Source: Mytilus trossulus (Eukaryota; Mollusca; Bivalvia; Mytilida; Mytilidae). From it: DNA of 64,000 bases. The notes below the pieces were generated by a model. It was given only the letters and a program-made list of their open reading frames with translations, was not told the DNA's origin and ran no database searches. Of the stretch, positions 34,701 through 49,700 are shown in pieces. Each line of letters starts with the position of its first letter. The stretch's first letter is position 1. Location of the stretch: NCBI RefSeq assembly GCF_036588685.1, contig NC_086376.1:11733911-11797910 (forward strand), given 5' to 3'. The position numbers and the translations under genes were made by a program.

Positions 34701-37700
34701 GGTTAATTAGAATCAAATAATAAGTAAAAACACACAAAATAACAAAACAGAATGATGGAAAATAACAGAAAAGTCAACCTGTCTTTCACGCTTTGTTCAA
34801 GAAAAACAGAAAATGGAAGGCTGTTTTTAAAAGGGATTCATACATATTTGTTGATATTTGTATTTGTAGGATGCACAGAAAGCTATACCAAAAGGAACAT
34901 TATTGGCTATTGTTATAACAGGATTTGTTTACCTCTTGATTGTATGGACAGCTGGATGTTGTATTCTCCGTGATGCAATCGGACCTGTAGCGGCAGCTCA
35001 AATGGCTTATCAGTCAAATACGAGTATTGCTCATGTGTTGTCCAATATATCTATCGTGTCAGATTGTTCCCTTGTTAATGGAACATGCGAGTATGGTCTA
35101 CTGAATGACAAAGGGGTAAGATAAAATGTATGCATGTTGATACATCTTGCATATAAATAACATGTTAGAAGAATATTTTATTAACATTTAATAAGAGTTG
35201 TTGACTTCAACTACACATTAAATTTTAACTACGCCCTTCCTAAAATCAAAATTCATTCAAAAAAAAGAGAAAAAGAGCGTCAGTAAATGTAGTTATATCA
35301 ATGCTTTGCAATATATAAATTGATAACTTTGATGCAATATATAAATTGATAAATTTGACACAAACGTCAAAATCATTCAATCGCGTAGTGGAATCAACTA
35401 TTTTTGGATTCTCATAAATTCTACCTATAACTTTTGGACTAGTTTGAATCTCGGTCTATTTCTGTAATTTATTCTTACATACTTTTGACATTTTTTAACC
35501 CTGTATGCTTACATTGCCTATGTAAATTTTAAAACTGTTTGTATGCACATTGAACGACAAATTTATGTGACGTATAAAACAATTTATAACGTCAGACACT
35601 CAAATCAATTAATGTGTTTGTAGATATAAGATGTCTTTGTGTTATGTTAAATTGTCCCTTTTAAAATTGTTATACGATGATGACTGATGTACTCATATTT
35701 TGAATATTTTATTAATTGTGACTGTTTATTTAACGCATCATGTAAATATAACGGAATTTGATGAGACTGTTATTAAAGTGAGAGGGTTAGCGCCATAGAA
35801 CCAGGTAAATCCACCATTTTCTACATTCGAAAATGCCTGTACCAAGTCAGGAATATGACAGTTCTTGTCCATTCGTTTTTGATGCGTTTTGTTATTTGAT
35901 TTTGCCATGTGATTATGGACTTTCCGAATAGATTTTCCTCTAAGTTAAGTATTTTTGTGATTTTACTTTTGAATATCATCAATAAGTATTAATTACCATT
36001 ATACTTATACTGAGTATGATTCACCAACACACGTTTGTTTGACAAAACCATTGTAACCAGTTTGTTTCTCCAACCCAAGTTTGATTATCAAAACCTTTAT
36101 AACCAGTTTATTTCACCAACCCAAGTTTGATTATCAAAACCGTTGTAACCAGTTTACAACTGTTTGAGTGTTGCATAATGTAAAAGATAATTAAATTATT
36201 TAGATTTTTCTATATTAACTGATTAAAATAAAAAAAGTTTCAACTTTCCTACTTACGTGTTTTTATTGTAGATTTTTCCTGATTTCACAACTTTAAAAAT
36301 CATAAAATTGGTCACTTTTATTAAAAATAATAATTCAGGGAGAAACGATTTCCTTATTAGACGTTGTTTAAACTGCTATTAAAACACAGAATTTAATTTG
36401 TTTATTTAATATTTTTATCTTAATTCACATTTCGCCTTAGTTCAATACCCATCTGGCCTTAGTATACTTTTTACCAGACGCGCGTCTGGCGTATATATAA
36501 AACAGTTAGGGCGAAACGAGAACATACCGTTTTATTCACTAAGCTCATGTTTGTTTGACAAAACAGTTTTACTCAGGATAGTTCAACAATTAAAGGTTGA
36601 TTCAATTTTTGAGTTGATTAAAATACCTTCCTACATTTCTGACCAATCTTTACGGATTGGTATTGTGTAACGTTAATAACCTCGTTTAATCTAAACAGTA
36701 TATAGATATTATAAGAAATATTATTTTAGAAAGCATATTACTCCATAACCTATTGTAGCATGTTACATTTTGCACATTATCTTGTTTCTCGTGAAACAAT
36801 AAAATTTGTTTTGACTCACAGTAGAGCAATTATGATTGAAAAGAAAATTCCAGACAGACTTCGTTGACTATTGCAATTGTTTAAAGAGAATATAAAAATT
36901 TCGACTTCTTGTACGATTGTTTTAAGAAAACTCATATACAATGTTTGTGTATGTAGTAACAATGAATAAACTCATCATATATATCATGATTAAACATTTG
37001 TGTATGCCAGATTAGCGTTTCGTCTACAAAAAGACTTACCAATGACTCTTGAATAAATAAAGTAATTAAACCAAAAAAAGCACAACGTTTCGAGAGGCAG
37101 CTAATTTAAGTACATTTCCTTGCCATTTCAACATAACATTATCAACAGGGCAGATATAACTGGCGATATAGAAACAGATAAACATTTTGGAGATTTTATG
37201 ATTTTTCGATCACGGTCAAAACTGTATCGTTGAGGTATCTTGTCATTTTGAAATTTAGAAATTATCATGTTTACAAGAAGCAATATCAGCCTAGTAGTCA
37301 GCACTCCTGTGTTGATTTTAGTTATCATTTATATGTTCATAATTATAAATTTACTGTTATCAAAATTTAGAATTTTTGAAATACTAAGGTTTTTCTACCT
37401 CAGGAATATATAACCTTAGCTGTATTTAGCAAAACTTTTAGGAATATTGGTCCTCAATGCTCTTTAACTTCGTACTTTATTTGGCCTATTTAACATTTTC
37501 TGATTCGAGCGTCACGGTTGAGTCTTTTGTAGACGAAACGCGTGTCAGGCGTAAATATGAAATTTCAATCCTGGTATCTATGATGAGTTTATTATCATAC
37601 AAAAGAAGACTATCCACGTTTACAGATTGGAACACACGCCATATTTGTTATGATAATCCTTAAAGTTTCATGTTTCAGGCAGTTGGAATTGCGTCTGCCT

Positions 37701-40700
37701 TTCGACCTATTATCCTAGCTGGAATATTCTCAGCTACGCTTTCGTCAGCTTTAGCTAGTATGATAGGAGCACCAAAAGTATTTCAGGTGAGTGTACAGTC
37801 AATAAGACGTAGTTTGACTTAATTCTTCTAATATTATTAAATGGATGCTGATTCATCAAAAGTCGCTCCTTTGGAATATTTGTAGTTGGTCAGAAATCGT
37901 CAACTTTAAAGTGAGCTCGACATAAAGAGGATAATAGAATTACTAGTAAACAAAAATATGTGTACAACAGACGTTACCAACTATCAAAAAGCCAGATCAC
38001 CCGCACAATTACACTAACAAGGCATGGTCTAGATAGCCTGACATTGGCACATTTATGAATGTGTTGGTATTTAACCAGTTGTTCGGGCGAAATGAATACC
38101 ATTCTCTTTCTATACCAATTAACAATACAAAAAAAGTAAACCTGCACAACCAACCTGCCCACACTAAGCCATTCTCTAAAAAAAATTTATAAAATATGGC
38201 ACTTTATTTCAAATTTATACCACATTTCCTTTTATTTGTAAAAATGCAATCGACAAATTAACAGTTTAACAGGGAAAAGTAAGTTCTGTAGTAATAAAGA
38301 AATTATTTTATATTTCAATTTTGCAGGCATTGGCAAAAGATAAACTGTTTCCATATATTCACGTTTTTGCTGAAGGGCAAGGCAAAAGTAATGAACCAGT
38401 TAGAGGATACATTTTAACATTCGCCATTTGTGTAGCTGTTACATGTATAGGTATTATTTTGAATCTATTTAACATTTTATTTTAAGACTTCAATGAGTCT
38501 ATCTGCTGATGATTTTTTTTAATTTGCAATCAACTATGGCAAGACAAATATAATAAAGAACATACATATTATATGTTTAAAAAAACTAGTATTTCTATCA
38601 AAATAAAACTATAGGTGGATGCACATTTGTGTCTGTCTTATTTGTTTATTTGCCAATATATCTCTTCGATATTTTAATTAATAGTAACTTAAAATTCAAG
38701 TCCTGAGATTCAAAAAACAAACATTTGACTAAAATTGATCGTACGTATACTTAACTGTTCATGGCTTTTAAGTTATTTATTATGTAAAACAAATGGCATA
38801 AATGTTCCTTTGAATCTGCTTTTCTTATCTTAGCTCGACCTTCTTTATGGAAGGATATTTTTTTGATTGTGAATATTTACATAAAATGAAAATTATTTTC
38901 ATAAAAATTTTGTTTTTCTTCTTTCTTGGAAAGTTTTCTTCCTAACTTTTGAGTGTCTTAGTAATTGATATGTTTTGCTTTTTTTTGATAATCGCCATAT
39001 GTTGCAGGTGACCTTGACGTAATAGCGCCAATTATTTCCAACTTCTTTCTGATGTCATATACCCTGATAAACTACTCTTGTTTTAATGCCTCAGTTGCAA
39101 ATACTCCAGGTAAGTGTTCTTTAATGAACTTGAAATTTATCTCGGAATTTCAGTATATTTTGACGAAAACCTAGTTGTTTTATGTGGTATATGATGAAAT
39201 AAATTTTTTTTTTTTTATCTAGCAAAAAGCAAGAAATATTGAAAATAATATTTTTTCATGAAATATTGTCAGTGCTTCCTTCGTTGTCTTGTCAAAATAC
39301 ATCAAATATTTGGTTTCCCATCGGCAGTCATATGACATCTCCGTATAATTATGTAAAAGAAATTACATGTACCAACACTGTTATAAATGACCTATGTATA
39401 ATAAACCATAGCGTTGAAACAGCGACACAACTAGTTTCTGTATGTCTTTAATACTGTTTTTATGAAATATCTGCACATGATTTTGAATTCATGTGACATT
39501 TGTTGTATGATATGCACGACAGAATATGTCTATTTACTGGACTCAGTTGGTTTAAACTGGTCTGGATTTCATTTGATTTATATTGTTTGTGTTCGAAGAC
39601 TTTGACATTACATAATTGTAGTTAAGAATATTAAATATACTAGTAAATGTACATCGGTAAACTGCATTTATATTTTACATATATAGTTTTGGCCAATTAA
39701 GGTCTATCTCACAATCCCAGCATAAATATATTTTAACTGTTTAAATGTAATATATATTTTCTGTTATTTTTTTGTCTATGTTATTTGACTGATAGCTGTC
39801 TTTTCAAAAGCATTACATGTCAATTTTTATTTCATTTGAAAGATTTTAATGTAAAAATTAATTTAGAATTGAGAAAAGAAACGGGAAAAAAGAGACAACC
39901 TGAGCTAGGAGCAAATAACATCACAAATAGATTTTGAACACCTCAAAACATCGAACAATCGGAGGGGGGTTTCAGATTGCTAGTAAACAATAATTTATAC
40001 TCAACACTAACTGCAAAACATATAAATGAATAGATAATAAATATAAAACAAAACCCACAAAACTAACAAAAGCTAGTTGTTCTTTACTTGGGACAGGCGC
40101 AAAAAATACGGCTGGGTTAAACATGGTTAATGAAATCCGAGCCCACTCTTATAGACTATATAGACGATTAAGAGTGTGTTTGCGACATTTTCCTAAATTT
40201 TGGGTAAATGAATGCTTTTTTAAATGTTTTTCTCGTCCAGATTTTATTTGCTTTATTTGGATTTCTTATAATATATATAAATTTTGAGCACTTTACACGA
40301 ACAATCATTATCTTGTTATTTAGAAATACAATAAAATGTATGTTTTTAGGTTTTCGACCAGGGTTCAGGTACTACAACAAATGGGTTAGTTTAATAGGAA
40401 GTTTACTGTGCTTCGCCATTATGTTTATGATCAACTGGTGGGCATCATTGGTAACATTTGTGATTGTGGGTGGTCTGTATATGTATGTCCACACTACTAA
40501 ACCAGGTATTTATACTATATATATACATTAAAATACAAATGATAATATCCGACATCTCATTTTATAGATACAATTAGATATAGGAAGATGTGGTGTGAGT
40601 GCCAATGAGACAACTCTCCATCCAAATAACAATTTAAACAGCAAACCATTACAGGTTAAAGTACGGCCTTCAACACGGAGCCTTGGCTCACACCGAACAA

Positions 40701-43700
40701 CAAGCTATAAAGGGCCCCAAAATTACTAGTGTAAAACCATTCAAACGGGAAAACCAACGGTCTAATCTATATAAACAAAACGAGAAACGAGAAACACGTA
40801 TATATTACATAAACAAACGACAACTACTGTACATCAGATTCCTGACTTAGGACAGGTGCAAACATTTGCAGCGGGATTAAACGTTTTAATGGATCCAAAC
40901 CTTCTCCCTTTTTCTGGAACAATAGCATAACATCACAACATAGAAAAACATACGATAAAATATCAATTGGCAGACTTAACTCAATCAAAAAACGTATGAT
41001 TACACAATGAACGAATAAATTTGATCTGCGATATCTGAATACAAATGCACAGTTAGTTAAATATTAGAGACAAACATTCATGACCAAAAAGCTAACAAAC
41101 AAATTCAAACACAGGACATCACTGAGAAATATTTAACCAATCAATGTTCACTTTAGAAAAAAAACCGTTTTTTTATAATCTTGAATTTTATTACTCTGAA
41201 ACCGATATTATCAAGATGCTTGATTTCTTGATTGACAACATATTTGTTACGTTCGGAGGACGTGTTTTTCAACAGACTGTCGGCATCCCAATGGGAACAA
41301 ACTGTGCCCCTCTACTTGCTGACTTGTTTCTTTATTATTATGAGGCTGACTTCATGCAGGAACTTCTTAGGAAGAAAGATAAGAAGTTAGCAATATCCTT
41401 TAACTCTACTTTCCGCTATATAGATGACGTTCTTTCACTAAACAATTCAAAATTTGGTGACTATGTGGATCGCATCTATCCCATTGAATTGGAGATAAAG
41501 GATACTACAGATACAGTTAAGTCGGCTTCATATCTTGACTTACATCTAGAAATTGACAACGAGGGTCGGTTGAAGACAAAACTTTACGACAAAAGAGATG
41601 ATTTCAGCTTTCCAATTGTGAACTTTCCATTTCTAAGTAGCAACATTCCAGCAGCACCTGCATACGGGGTATATATCTCCCAATTGATACGATATTCCCG
41701 TGCTTGCATTTCCTATCATGATTTTCTTGATAGAGGGTTACTGCTCACAAGGAAGCTATTGAACCAAGAGTTCCAAATGGTGAAGTTGAAATCACCCGTT
41801 CGTAAATTTTACGGACGCCATCACGAGTTGGTTGACTGTTATGGAATAACCATTTCACAAATGATATCGGATATTTTCCTTACGTCGTAACTACAATCCC
41901 CTTCCCTTCATGAATTTGACCTAACGAATTAGACTATTTACCGGATTTGTAATCACATAAGCAACACGACGGGTGCCGCATGTGGAGCAGGATCTGCTTA
42001 CCCTTCCGGAGCACCTGAGATCACCCCTAGGTTTTGGTGGGGTTCGTGTTGTTTATTCTTTAGTTTTCTATGTTGTGTCATGTGTACTATTGTTTTCTGT
42101 TTGTCTTTTTCATTTTTAGCCATGGCGTTGTCAGTTTGTTTTAGATTTGCGAGTTTGACTGTCCCTTTGGTATCTTTCGTCCCTCTTTTATACAAATGTT
42201 GTAAGAATAAGTGAAAAATTGAAGATATTACAAATAATCAAAGCTGGTATACAGACAAAATCAATTGTTTATTTCAAAGAGATAATAAAGAAACTAAGAT
42301 TTCAACTCCCTCATGCTAAGTAGACCTTAGATGGATTTGGCTAATTTTAAAAAAAAATCCGTTTTGGTTATTTAGCACCTCAAGGTAAATTGAAAGAAAC
42401 GCTTCTGACGCATGCACGTTTTATAGTTGATACTAGATAAAGGCAATTGTAGTGTACCACTGATCAACTGAAATAAATCGAATCAACTGAACAAACCTGA
42501 GAAAAACAACACATCAACTATTAGAGAAAATAAAACGGCCAAAAAACCCTTACTGATTTATTTCAAATACAAACACCAATATACATAGAAACGGACCATA
42601 ACTGCCATATCATAACTTGGTACAGGACATTTAAAGATAAAATGGTAGTTGAACCTAGTTTTATGGCTAGTGGAACCTTCCGATTATATTGCAATGTTAA
42701 GAATACCTCTAAAATGACAATTTTGCGTGACAGGAATACTTTACAAATAAATACAAGCACATTTAGGACAGAAAAAATACATAGATAAATAATATAATAA
42801 CACTTTTCAACATGTAAAACACAGAATGAAAATCATTTAGTATCTACCAGACTGGATAGAGTATCTTGTGATAAAACGGTTGAATAAATGTGGTGGCAGT
42901 CTAGTTACCACACTCCTGCAATTCCGATTATAGGTTTAAATACAATGAGATAACACGAATTAAAACTATTTTTCAGTTTCTATTCAACTTTATTGTATAA
43001 ACATTATTCTTTTGTCCACGTCCATTACTAGCAGTATCTTATCATTAACTGACTTAAGGAACTCGTATTTCTTTTACTTATTTGTCTATTTATGCAATTT
43101 TATAGCTGTAAATTGGGGATCGTCAACTCAGGCACGTGCGTATAGTAGTGCTCTGACATCTACTCTACATTTACTCAAAGTTGATGAACATGTGAAAAAC
43201 TTCCGGTAAGTCATTTTTTTTATTCAGAATTTCTGCTTTATTTTCCTGTTAGAGAAGAACTTTGCTACTATAAGAAGAACAATAATTTTAATGTTTTTGT
43301 AAACAATGTTATCATTTTAGTTAAGGTCTGTTTTAATACTATTGTATTATTATATAAACATTTGAAATATACATATGAAAAGAAAAAAAAGAGTTAAAAA
43401 TACAATTTCATTTTAACTTCTGAATGGCTTATAAGTCTTAAAATAATTTTTTAGTCCACAGATATTAGTGATGTCTGGATTTCCCAGAAACAGGCCTGCG
43501 TTAACAGATTTTGTATCAGCTATAACTAAGAAGCAAAGCTTATTGGTCTGCGGACACATATTTATGGTAAGACAAACTAATTGATCTTGGTGTGCTTGTT
43601 CCAAGTAAGTAGCTTGCAATGGTATAATTATTCATATTTTGACTATTTTATTTACTATGTCTGTTGAGTTCACGCATCATTGTAAACATAATGGAATTTG

Positions 43701-46700
43701 ATGAGACTGTCATCAAAGTGAGAGGGTTAGCGCTATGGTTTAATCCACCATTTTTTACATTTAAAAGTGCCTGTACCAAGTCAGGAATATGACAGTTCTT
43801 GTCAATTCGCTTTTGATGAGTTTTGTTATTTGATTTTGCCATGTGATAATGGAATTTCCGATTAGATTTTCCTCTAAGTTAAGTATTTTTGTGATTTTAC
43901 TTTTCAAAATCGACTTGAGAGTACTGAACACCGGTACATTACTGCTACATATTATATGTTACACTTATCGTTGTCACATTTTCTTATTGCTTTCTCATGT
44001 ATGGCATCACCAACCTACCCTGAACAATGCAAGCCATTTGGGGCGTAGAAACTGATGAGTTTACCCCTGATTTTTTATTTGGTTCTTTTTGTTTTATCAA
44101 GTTTTATTTTGATTGTAAAATTAACCATAAGCACATTCTATGTCTTAAAATAAGATTTTATCAGCATTTAAAACTAAGAGTAACTTATTTTCTCCATGGT
44201 TTCACGCAGCCGAAAATAGAGTTGATCTTACCTTGATATCGTAGAAAGAAACCAAATACATTAAAGAGTTATGCGTTCGCTACAAGATCTCGTTTAATAA
44301 ACATGTTGAAAATAAATATATACAATCAGTCATACATAAATGCATCACATTTTACCATACATCATTCGATAAGTTTACATATAAGATGGTTATATAGGGT
44401 AGGAGGGTTGGTAATAGTATACAAAACTAACTGTGTCCTTACTATTTTGTAACAAACGTCGCATTGGTCACTACGCCTAAATTATTTTTTATATACTGAC
44501 CGCCGTAATCGTCCGTGCAGAAAGAATTAAGTGGGTATTATCCTATCTAATTTAAATTTTAAAAGACCGTTATATAACACATATGACCGTAAAGAAATGT
44601 AAATACATTAACAGTAGTTATGTTATGTCCCTTGATATCTTTGAGGAAATGAGTCTAATAAAAAAATATGTATTTAGGTGTCAAAATATGATCCATTAAA
44701 CTCCTTAAGACCTTCCATCCAGATTATTACAGGACCCATCTATTGCTCTATGATTGCTTTGTTCTAGTCCTGAATTTGCATGCATTACTTGCCACGAAAC
44801 GCAAATCAACCAACATGCAAATAATACTTGACATTTATATGTGACCCGACAACTGGGAAAGAAGAACGAATAAAATATAAATACATTTTCAATATGATGT
44901 TCACTTTACATTATGTTGGCTTATCAGCATCATAATGATTTATTGTTCTTGAGGTTTCTCAAATTACATAATACCTGACATAATTAATAAACATATAATT
45001 GTACTTGGTTAACACATTTACTTGATGCACTAGTTACACTCTGTGCATTGAACTTGAAGATTCACTTTCATGTATCTTAAAATAATTTAAATGCATTGCA
45101 CAAACTTTGTCAATTTATTATAATAACTAGTTGTAACCGGAATAACTGGCCATATCCTATGTTTCATTGATATTTTTTTAAACTTCCTTTTCATACCATG
45201 TATGTTGAAAAAACAATGTACATTTTTTGTATGGGGAAGTCTATTGATACCAGTTCGTAATGAATTATAGGTTCATAAGGAGAAAATTAAAATAAGAAAA
45301 TAATTACTAATCGGGTATAATGCAACATTATACTAGTGACCCAATGCTACATATATGGGATCAGTACATTCCATTTGGAGTGAGAGTAAAACCCCATTTG
45401 GAATTTACTGATTTTTTTTATGAATTTGTTTCAATCGTTAACCATTAATTTTTTCGTCTGTTGAAAACTTTCAGAAATTTTCCTCAACAGCGTGTTGTTT
45501 TACAGAGGAACGTAATACCCCTACTAGTCGTGTATTGAAATACACCTATAAACACCTACTAACCTAATGAAATATACGCGATCTTCACGAGGTTGCTCTC
45601 GACCAATCATATTTCTAGAGATGCATCCGACAATATATGTAATTAATCTTATAATGAAACTATAAATGTAATAAATTTAGATTATAACACAATGTTGCTT
45701 GCTGTATCCCTATTTTTTACATTTGTATCCACTTGTATTATGTCTTTTTGTTTGTTCACGCATTGTTGTCAGTATAATTGAATTTGATGCGACTGTCATA
45801 CAAATAAGAGGTTAATCAAGCTATAAAACCAGGTTCAATTCATTATTTTCGACATAAGAAAATGTCTATGCCAAGTCAGGAATATGACAGTTCTTACACA
45901 TTCGTTGGATGTTTTTGATCATTTTGGATTTGCCATTATATTAGAGATTTTCCGTATTGAATTTTCCTTGGAGTTCAGTATTTTTGTGATATTACTTTTT
46001 TTAATGAAACCTCGCTCAAATTTATCATATTGGCTTATCAAGGTTCAAAATTTTTCTCGACCAATAATGGACTCTCGGTTTAGATATATTTAAAATATAA
46101 CCTGTTCACAATGACTATAGCACACACAACGAATTGTAAAAGAGATATTGGTAGTGTACAAATTGTTATATATATTACATATATTGTATGATCTGTATAA
46201 TGGAATATTAGATCGATAATAATATCTATAATATGACAGTTGTTGTCAATTCGTTTGATGTGTTTTATCATTTGATTTTGCCATTTGATTATGGTCTATC
46301 CGTTTTGAATTTTCCTCGGAGTTCAGTATTTTTGTGGTATTACTTTTTACCTACCACACTTTTAAATATGCAAACAATGCAGTATAATATTTGCTCTTTC
46401 TATATACATAAAACATGTAATTATATGTCATTAAAATATATAAGTATATATTTTCGCTAAATAGATATAAGAAGATGTGGTACGGTGCAAATGAGATAAC
46501 TATTCATCCAAGTCATAATTTGTAAAAGTACACCATTCTAGGTCAAAGTACGTTCTTCAAAACGTAGCCTTAGCTGACACAGAACAGCAGTCCTCGATTG
46601 GGTCGTCTTGCTGCATCTGTCATGCGCCGATTGTTTGATATTACTCATAGTATGTTTTAACCAATACAGGTAAAATGAAATTTTATTTCAGGGAGATATG

Positions 46701-49700
46701 TCAGACCATGTACAGAAACTTCGATCTACAGCAGCATATAAGTGGTTTGAGAAAAGAAAAATACGTGCCTTTTATAACAGTGTTGTTGCACCAAATTTAC
46801 GTATTGGCGCTCAGGTGTTGATGCAGGTATTTGATCCAAACTTTCCGTATATTGCAATCCAAATCTAAAACTTAAAAAAAATGTTGTTCTATCGTGATGA
46901 TTTTGTTGAGCTATTGTAAATAAAAACTGATCATTATTCCTTAAAAATCTGTATCTTCTATAATGATATGCTAATTAAACCTATATCTAGAAAGAAATGT
47001 AAAGTTTAAATCAAGTATGATATCTTTGAATAAAGAAAAAATAATTTTGATAAAGCATAAAATAACTGACATTGGTGTTAATATATATATATGTAGGTGA
47101 TATATTTTGGAAAACTTACATTATACATTTATATCCATTATAGGCTTTAGGTGTAGGAAAACTGAGACCAAATACCTTGATGCTTGGTTATAAAACAGGA
47201 TGGCAAAATGCTGATCCAATGGAAATGGAAGAATACGTCAATATCATTGAGTAAGGAATGCACCTCTTTTACACTCATATATCAAATGTTAATCTTTTAA
47301 GATAGTTAGGACGTTGAGAAGGGCTATCTTATTTTTTACAACCTTCCTTATAACCATTCTCTATCAGGTCTTTGAGATCTAATTTTCTGCGTATCTTTGA
47401 GATCTAATTTTCTGCGTATCTTTGAGATCTAATTTTAGCATGAAATCTTCAATCGCGGCTAGAATATTTTGCATACATTTTAAGTTTTATTTTGTGTGTG
47501 CCTATTGGTGCAAACTATTTCAAGAAATACCCAAAAGAAATAATAAAATATGTTGCGATTCCGTTTGAGGTTTGCAAAGATCTTCTTTTATTTCAAAAAG
47601 GTTTTCCAGATTTCCCATGATTCGTCAAGTATACAATATCAAACTCCATAAAATTTAATGGATCCGAATTTCGGAATCGTTCGACTTATATCATCCGGAA
47701 TTTCGGTTCTACCAAATTTATAACAGAACCAAAAGAAATTTTTCAAGATTATCTATTCTTTTTTTAAGACAATCTTTTGAGCGAACTCCTAGTTTTATGA
47801 TCGTCTGTTCCGTTGTCTTTCTCTTTTCATTTCAAACATTTAGATTTCTATTGTAAACATTTCTTCATCCTCACTTATGTCGCAGAATTAAAAAAAAATG
47901 ACTCAAGCAAATAGAAACCGTAAATATGATGAAACACATTCTTTTCTATATAATATGCATTATCTGCTATATCAAAATCCATGATAAACAAAGACACCCT
48001 GGCTACTTTAAAAAGATTACTTATGTATCCTTGTGTTTTAAGCTGGAGATTCATTGATACCTTATGCCAACAATCTAGCTTTTTTCATATCTTTTTATCT
48101 TTATTAGAGACGGATTAGATTTAAAATATGGTGTGGGAATACTACGTGTGAAAGATGGATTTGATATAATGAGAGTCCCAGACGACAGTTACACATTAGA
48201 GTTTTCTGACTCAGAAGAAGAAGAAGAATCGTCTGACGATGGTAAAATTTTATTATTTTTTAATTGAAAAAATAAAAATATTTCAATACATATAGGGTTT
48301 AAGTGAATAAGGTATTGACATAATACTTGCTTCTATTATTTATCGTATACTTAGCATTAATATGATAGCTTTTGCATATGTGTAATGAACGGAAGTACAC
48401 AAGCAATAAATCTCGTGCAAAAAAATTATAACAGTACCTCTAGTACAAGTTACTTCCGGTTTACTTTTCCGTTGTGGTGTCAGATATTTTTTATTATGAC
48501 GTAAACAATTGACAGGAATTTTTGTGATGTCTAGTAATGGCGTACAAATAGCGATAAGGTGCATTGAACCCAGTGGTAAATCGGTTTGTACAAAATCCGC
48601 TGTTATTGAAAAACAGAGGTAAACATGGCTAAATCCAATGATATAGATTTTCAAAATGAATATAGTTTAGTACTTGCTGCTAAGAATCAACAGGGAGTAA
48701 CAAATGACATTGATAATTATTAATCATCTCATAGTACAAAATGTAGTAATAATGATCATAGAACTGTAAAGACCTCTATGCTTCCAGCTTCCAATATTTT
48801 TCAATGTTTCAAAATGCCTCTATTAGTTATTTCAAATGTTTTCTTGACGTACATAAAACAGTTGTCCGAAGTATACGATAAAGAGATTAATACATGGCCT
48901 TTTTCTATATCGGCCCGGGTATCATCCCTCGACCCATATCAGCACCTCAACTACGTCTCGGGCTGATATGGGGGTCTCGGTATGATATCCGGGCCGATAT
49001 GGAAAAGGCCATGTATAAATATCTATATAATTAAGTGTAATGATGATTTTTATTTCATAATGAGATTGATGCTGTGTTTTATTTTTAGTTGTCATTTTAA
49101 GAGTTTAATTGTAGTGCCTTTGTTTTGATGATTGTTACTTTCTAATGGAAATGCCGTTTTATTTAATTTTGAGTCCCAAATTGAAGAGTTAATTGTAGTT
49201 CTGAATGTTTATAGCTAGTAATTTATTTGTTTCATTTTCAGAAGAAGAAAACAAAAATGACAAGAAAAAAAGAGCAGATGTGTCAACTATAAATGAAAAT
49301 GGTAGCAACGGAAAGAGTTTTACCAAACAGAGAAAAATAAATTCCAATCGATTAATGTCTGTACCTGAAGGTTTCGAGAATCTTGGATTTGAAAATGAAA
49401 ATTCGAAGAGTACAAGTACAGTAAAGTCGAGTAGACCTGTTTTGACATCTTCTGTATCTAAAGATTCTGTAAAAACCTTTCGAAATAAACTCCAGGGAAC
49501 AATAGACGTTTGGTGGCTTTATGATGATGGAGGTAAAACATGTGGGGTTAAGGGAATGTTGTGTTTTTACGAAGTATAACCTTAATATAGTAATGTATGC
49601 AACATTCTTTTAAAATTATCGAGTTTGACTTTTATTTCTCACATTCTTGTCTTTCGGAAGGGCTGGTCTTGAATAAATGGAAAATCAGTTTTCGTTTTTC

